Below, piece by piece: positions 62,901 to 64,000 of a stretch of DNA of 64,000 nucleotides (position 1 is the stretch's first letter; each line of letters opens with the position of its first letter). The translations under genes and the position numbers were made by a program. The stretch comes from Chloroflexota bacterium. GTDB taxonomy: Bacteria > Chloroflexota > Anaerolineae > Anaerolineales > Villigracilaceae. The notes under the pieces were generated by a model. That model saw only the letters and a list, made by a program, of their open reading frames with translations. It was not told the origin of the DNA and ran no database searches. Location: positions 434,001 through 498,000 of the forward strand of contig JAIOOU010000017.1 in the NCBI GenBank assembly GCA_021414245.1, written 5' to 3'.

Positions 62901-64000
62901 CTTTTATCTGGGGCGGCAGTGGCATCTTGACGGTTGCAAACCTGGTTCTTCTTTTTGATCGGGGAATCAAGTTTCCAGGCCAGGCAGCATTTTGCTTTGG
63001 GATCCATACCCTGGTGTTCCTGCTGAACGTCCTTGTCCGCAGAAAGCCGGTTTTGGGGTACCTGCCGGCCGGGTTTTTGTCCCTCACGATCTATTATTGG
63101 CTGGGATTCTACAAACTCGACCTGTGGCTTCCGGCCTTAACGGCTCTGGCCATCCTGTATTTTGGATCCGGCCTGCTGGTACGCGAAAGAAGGGAATGGG
63201 GCGAAATGCTGCGTAACAGCGCCCTGGCACTTGGCAGCATCATTTGCTTCAGCGCCCTGATCGTGCCAAAGGAATTCAGCGGCTGGTATATGCTGGTCGT
63301 TGCCGCCCTGTTCATCCTCGAAATGTTTGTGCGTAGTGAAAGCCTTTTCGAGGCCGGGGCACAAGTTTTCCTGTCAACAGCAGCCTGCATGATCCTGCGG
63401 GACTTTAACATCACTGATTTCGCATACATCGCACTGGCGGCCAGCCTGACCTGGCTGGGCCTGGACGCGGGTTTGCATAAGACCTACCACAAGCCGCGGC
63501 TGCTGGCATGGCCGATCCGCGCAATCGCGGGGGTGCTTGCCCTTGGAAATGCAGGATACTTGCTCATTAAAGGGGTGGACGAGCCGCGTGTTGCAATGGT
63601 TTGTTTTGGCTTGTATGCAATGTTCTTTCTGATTTACAGCCTGCTTTATCAACAACCTGTTTTGGGATACAGCGTGACCCTCTCGTTTGTGCTTGCTCTT
63701 GTTTATACACTGCGCACCTTTCATTGGAACGAGTGGTTCCTGCCAATTGCCACCGTGTCCGCGGTCTATTATGCGGCAGGCCGTTTTCTGCAAAAAGACG
63801 CACGGTCCATGCCGGAAAACCGTCCGCTCACCTGGGGATTCGTACTCTGGACGAGCGGGATCGGGATTGGAATCATCACCTCGGTGATTGCCCCGCTCAA
63901 GGGTGGACTCTCCGCCGCCATTCCTGCGGCAGTTACCGCGACCATGGTTTCCATGGAGGCGTATCGACGCAGAAACGTCTGGCTGGGATTTCCCGCCAAT
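59930..64000 (+). CDS. Giant repeat-containing polytopic membrane protein, DUF2157-like start (open at window end)
   Basis: At least 1357 codons; the frame is open to the last base. GAGG lies before the ATG. Residues 1-115 are soluble and helical, ending in a DUF2157-like element (LLNEIRDWENNGLLDQNTAAVIRKRYDF). A Pro/Ala linker follows to about 185, then more than thirty hydrophobic segments. From about residue 640 a unit of 200-210 residues repeats: xDxWLPxLTxLxxLYF near 646, 847, 1056 and, weaker, 1265; then W-x2-ML with an Ala-Leu-Gly-Ser/Ala helix near 678, 886 and 1090; then (F/L)EAG and (H/K)xPRPL. A membrane scaffold or surface-polymer role is possible, but no family function is known. 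Confidence 0.82.
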   Translation, partial: MSVNESGNPAEILKNILNNLRSTETINRLNAIAQLSEINYSSEAIRNELEILALKDEDETVRKGALTALDLATQRNVRSRINKLPTNNRFTLLNEIRDWENNGLLDQNTAAVIRKRYDFDSAAPPALSKPAPVQPAAAPRKPDVPIPPAPVEQTVQASRPLPKAEPISALPAKTPVNTGPRPTLLQTLLSETSIKIALYLGAFFVIASAAILAAVSPAARLPILILATFIFGVLAVAIRKRLPQPSFALFIVFSFLLPITANVIAEALHLSRAGSAWYWVFISTLMALIWGGGTWLYESRVFSVTAFIAIISAFFNIGRIFEAKPEFFICMMSLAALAGLACTSTLKRWKDWTFAWPLFLTAQIVQVAVLGASMAAFLAQIFDASNSTIWNLASSATWGLAFVFYVFSNSLFPFVFFPWLAASALLPIPWFISIAFNWHEFPAALTSMIWGLLLSVSSEAANRRETGSQFSLPFLSISIPTFAIAVISGFYETAVGLSMALATALIFGVLHFIRPRGWLWALALFNFVIAYFAFFALPIIEKLNLFAGYPLLLLNLIFLAPDLFRKPDLSAARSWRLPPRIFGSFFCLYNFTAFAFSGEEVGNHTAVIFGIYAIFLTVYALRYNLPALGFAATAALAISPTHALNYYGFDLWLPALTILSVLYFGGGLALRKVETMSSWRTMLEASSLILGSIISVTAIVTLKEHGGWFIAVTGLLFIIQMYSRKQGIFEAGGHLFLSLASYLILMDFKIFESTYTLMVLSLIILGLDLIFSRTFHHPRPLTWPARGLGAMLAFTASMALIGERDLQRISICFTILAIFFLIYTLIQRKAIYGYIPAAYTSLAVFYNLAYFKLDIWLPLLTTLAILYYLAGLWIKGRESQRGLADSWSEMLRLSGLVLGALVSISAFSVEKELAGYFIIGIAIIFTVEMFMRANGWLEAGPQLLAGMAVYLLLNENKVVEIPYYFLAFSSVWLGFDMLFSRLFKHPRPLAAFIWGGSGILTVANLVLLFDRGIKFPGQAAFCFGIHTLVFLLNVLVRRKPVLGYLPAGFLSLTIYYWLGFYKLDLWLPALTALAILYFGSGLLVRERREWGEMLRNSALALGSIICFSALIVPKEFSGWYMLVVAALFILEMFVRSESLFEAGAQVFLSTAACMILRDFNITDFAYIALAASLTWLGLDAGLHKTYHKPRLLAWPIRAIAGVLALGNAGYLLIKGVDEPRVAMVCFGLYAMFFLIYSLLYQQPVLGYSVTLSFVLALVYTLRTFHWNEWFLPIATVSAVYYAAGRFLQKDARSMPENRPLTWGFVLWTSGIGIGIITSVIAPLKGGLSAAIPAAVTATMVSMEAYRRRNVWLGFPAN

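Overview
The window looks like chromosomal DNA of a bacterium from the phylum Chloroflexota, most likely class Anaerolineae. This is inferred from gene content, not from a search: many membrane-anchored lipoproteins with Thr/Pro/Ala linkers, an Agl23-like (TIGR03663-type) glycosyltransferase, type 2 isopentenyl-diphosphate isomerase, a GldG/DUF4340 ABC cassette, a Flp pilin, and an oxidase operon with a compact heme A synthase fused to heme O synthase. A cytochrome c oxidase and sucCD point to an organism able to respire oxygen. Almost everything reads as core genome. I saw no insertion sequence, prophage, integrase, CRISPR array or defence island, and no gap over about 300 bases without a gene or RNA.

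Layout. 1-3035: the tail of an unknown gene, a membrane beta-propeller protein with a zinc ribbon, a small lipoprotein and an AlaX editing enzyme. 3217-7210: an ABC-2 exporter cassette (ATPase, permease, GldG-like, DUF4340). 7370-8584: primary sigma factor. 8653-12889: three polytopic GT-C-like membrane proteins. 12902-19912 (minus strand): an oxidase operon read as coxII with a cytochrome c domain, coxI (A2 type), coxIV-III fusion, SCO1, a cupredoxin-like protein, SURF1, and a CtaA-half/CtaB fusion. Tandem promoters with identical 14-base repeats over their -35 boxes precede it. 20175-25925: peroxiredoxin, tRNA-Leu(UAG), trigger factor, ClpP, a DUF1028 protein, a HAD phosphatase and RlmN. 26122-29670: a glycosyltransferase fused to a six-bladed NHL propeller. 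29788-33244: sucCD, acpP and fni. 33295-42976: small secreted and membrane proteins, UvrB, a lipoprotein with two tandem domains, Mfd, Pth, and a lone Roadblock protein. 43095-48282: CTP synthase, a Flp pilin, an acyltransferase, enolase and an MbfA-type iron exporter. 48368-59731: an MFS transporter and a Gfo/Idh oxidoreductase, then an apparently complete maltodextrin system. 59930-64000: the first 1357 codons of a giant repeat-containing membrane protein that runs off the window.

How genes work together. The oxidase operon encodes catalytic subunits, copper delivery (SCO1 and perhaps the cupredoxin), assembly (SURF1) and heme modification on one strand. The sugar locus has an exported lipoprotein alpha-amylase, a lipoprotein binding protein, two permeases and an ATPase for import, a cytoplasmic GH13 enzyme for breakdown, and a ROK regulator whose promoter holds a palindrome between -35 and -10. 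Many units end in clear intrinsic terminators, several of them shared by convergent genes. The least familiar objects are the CtaA-half/CtaB fusion, the giant repeat membrane protein, the propeller/zinc-ribbon protein and the glycosyltransferase/NHL fusion.
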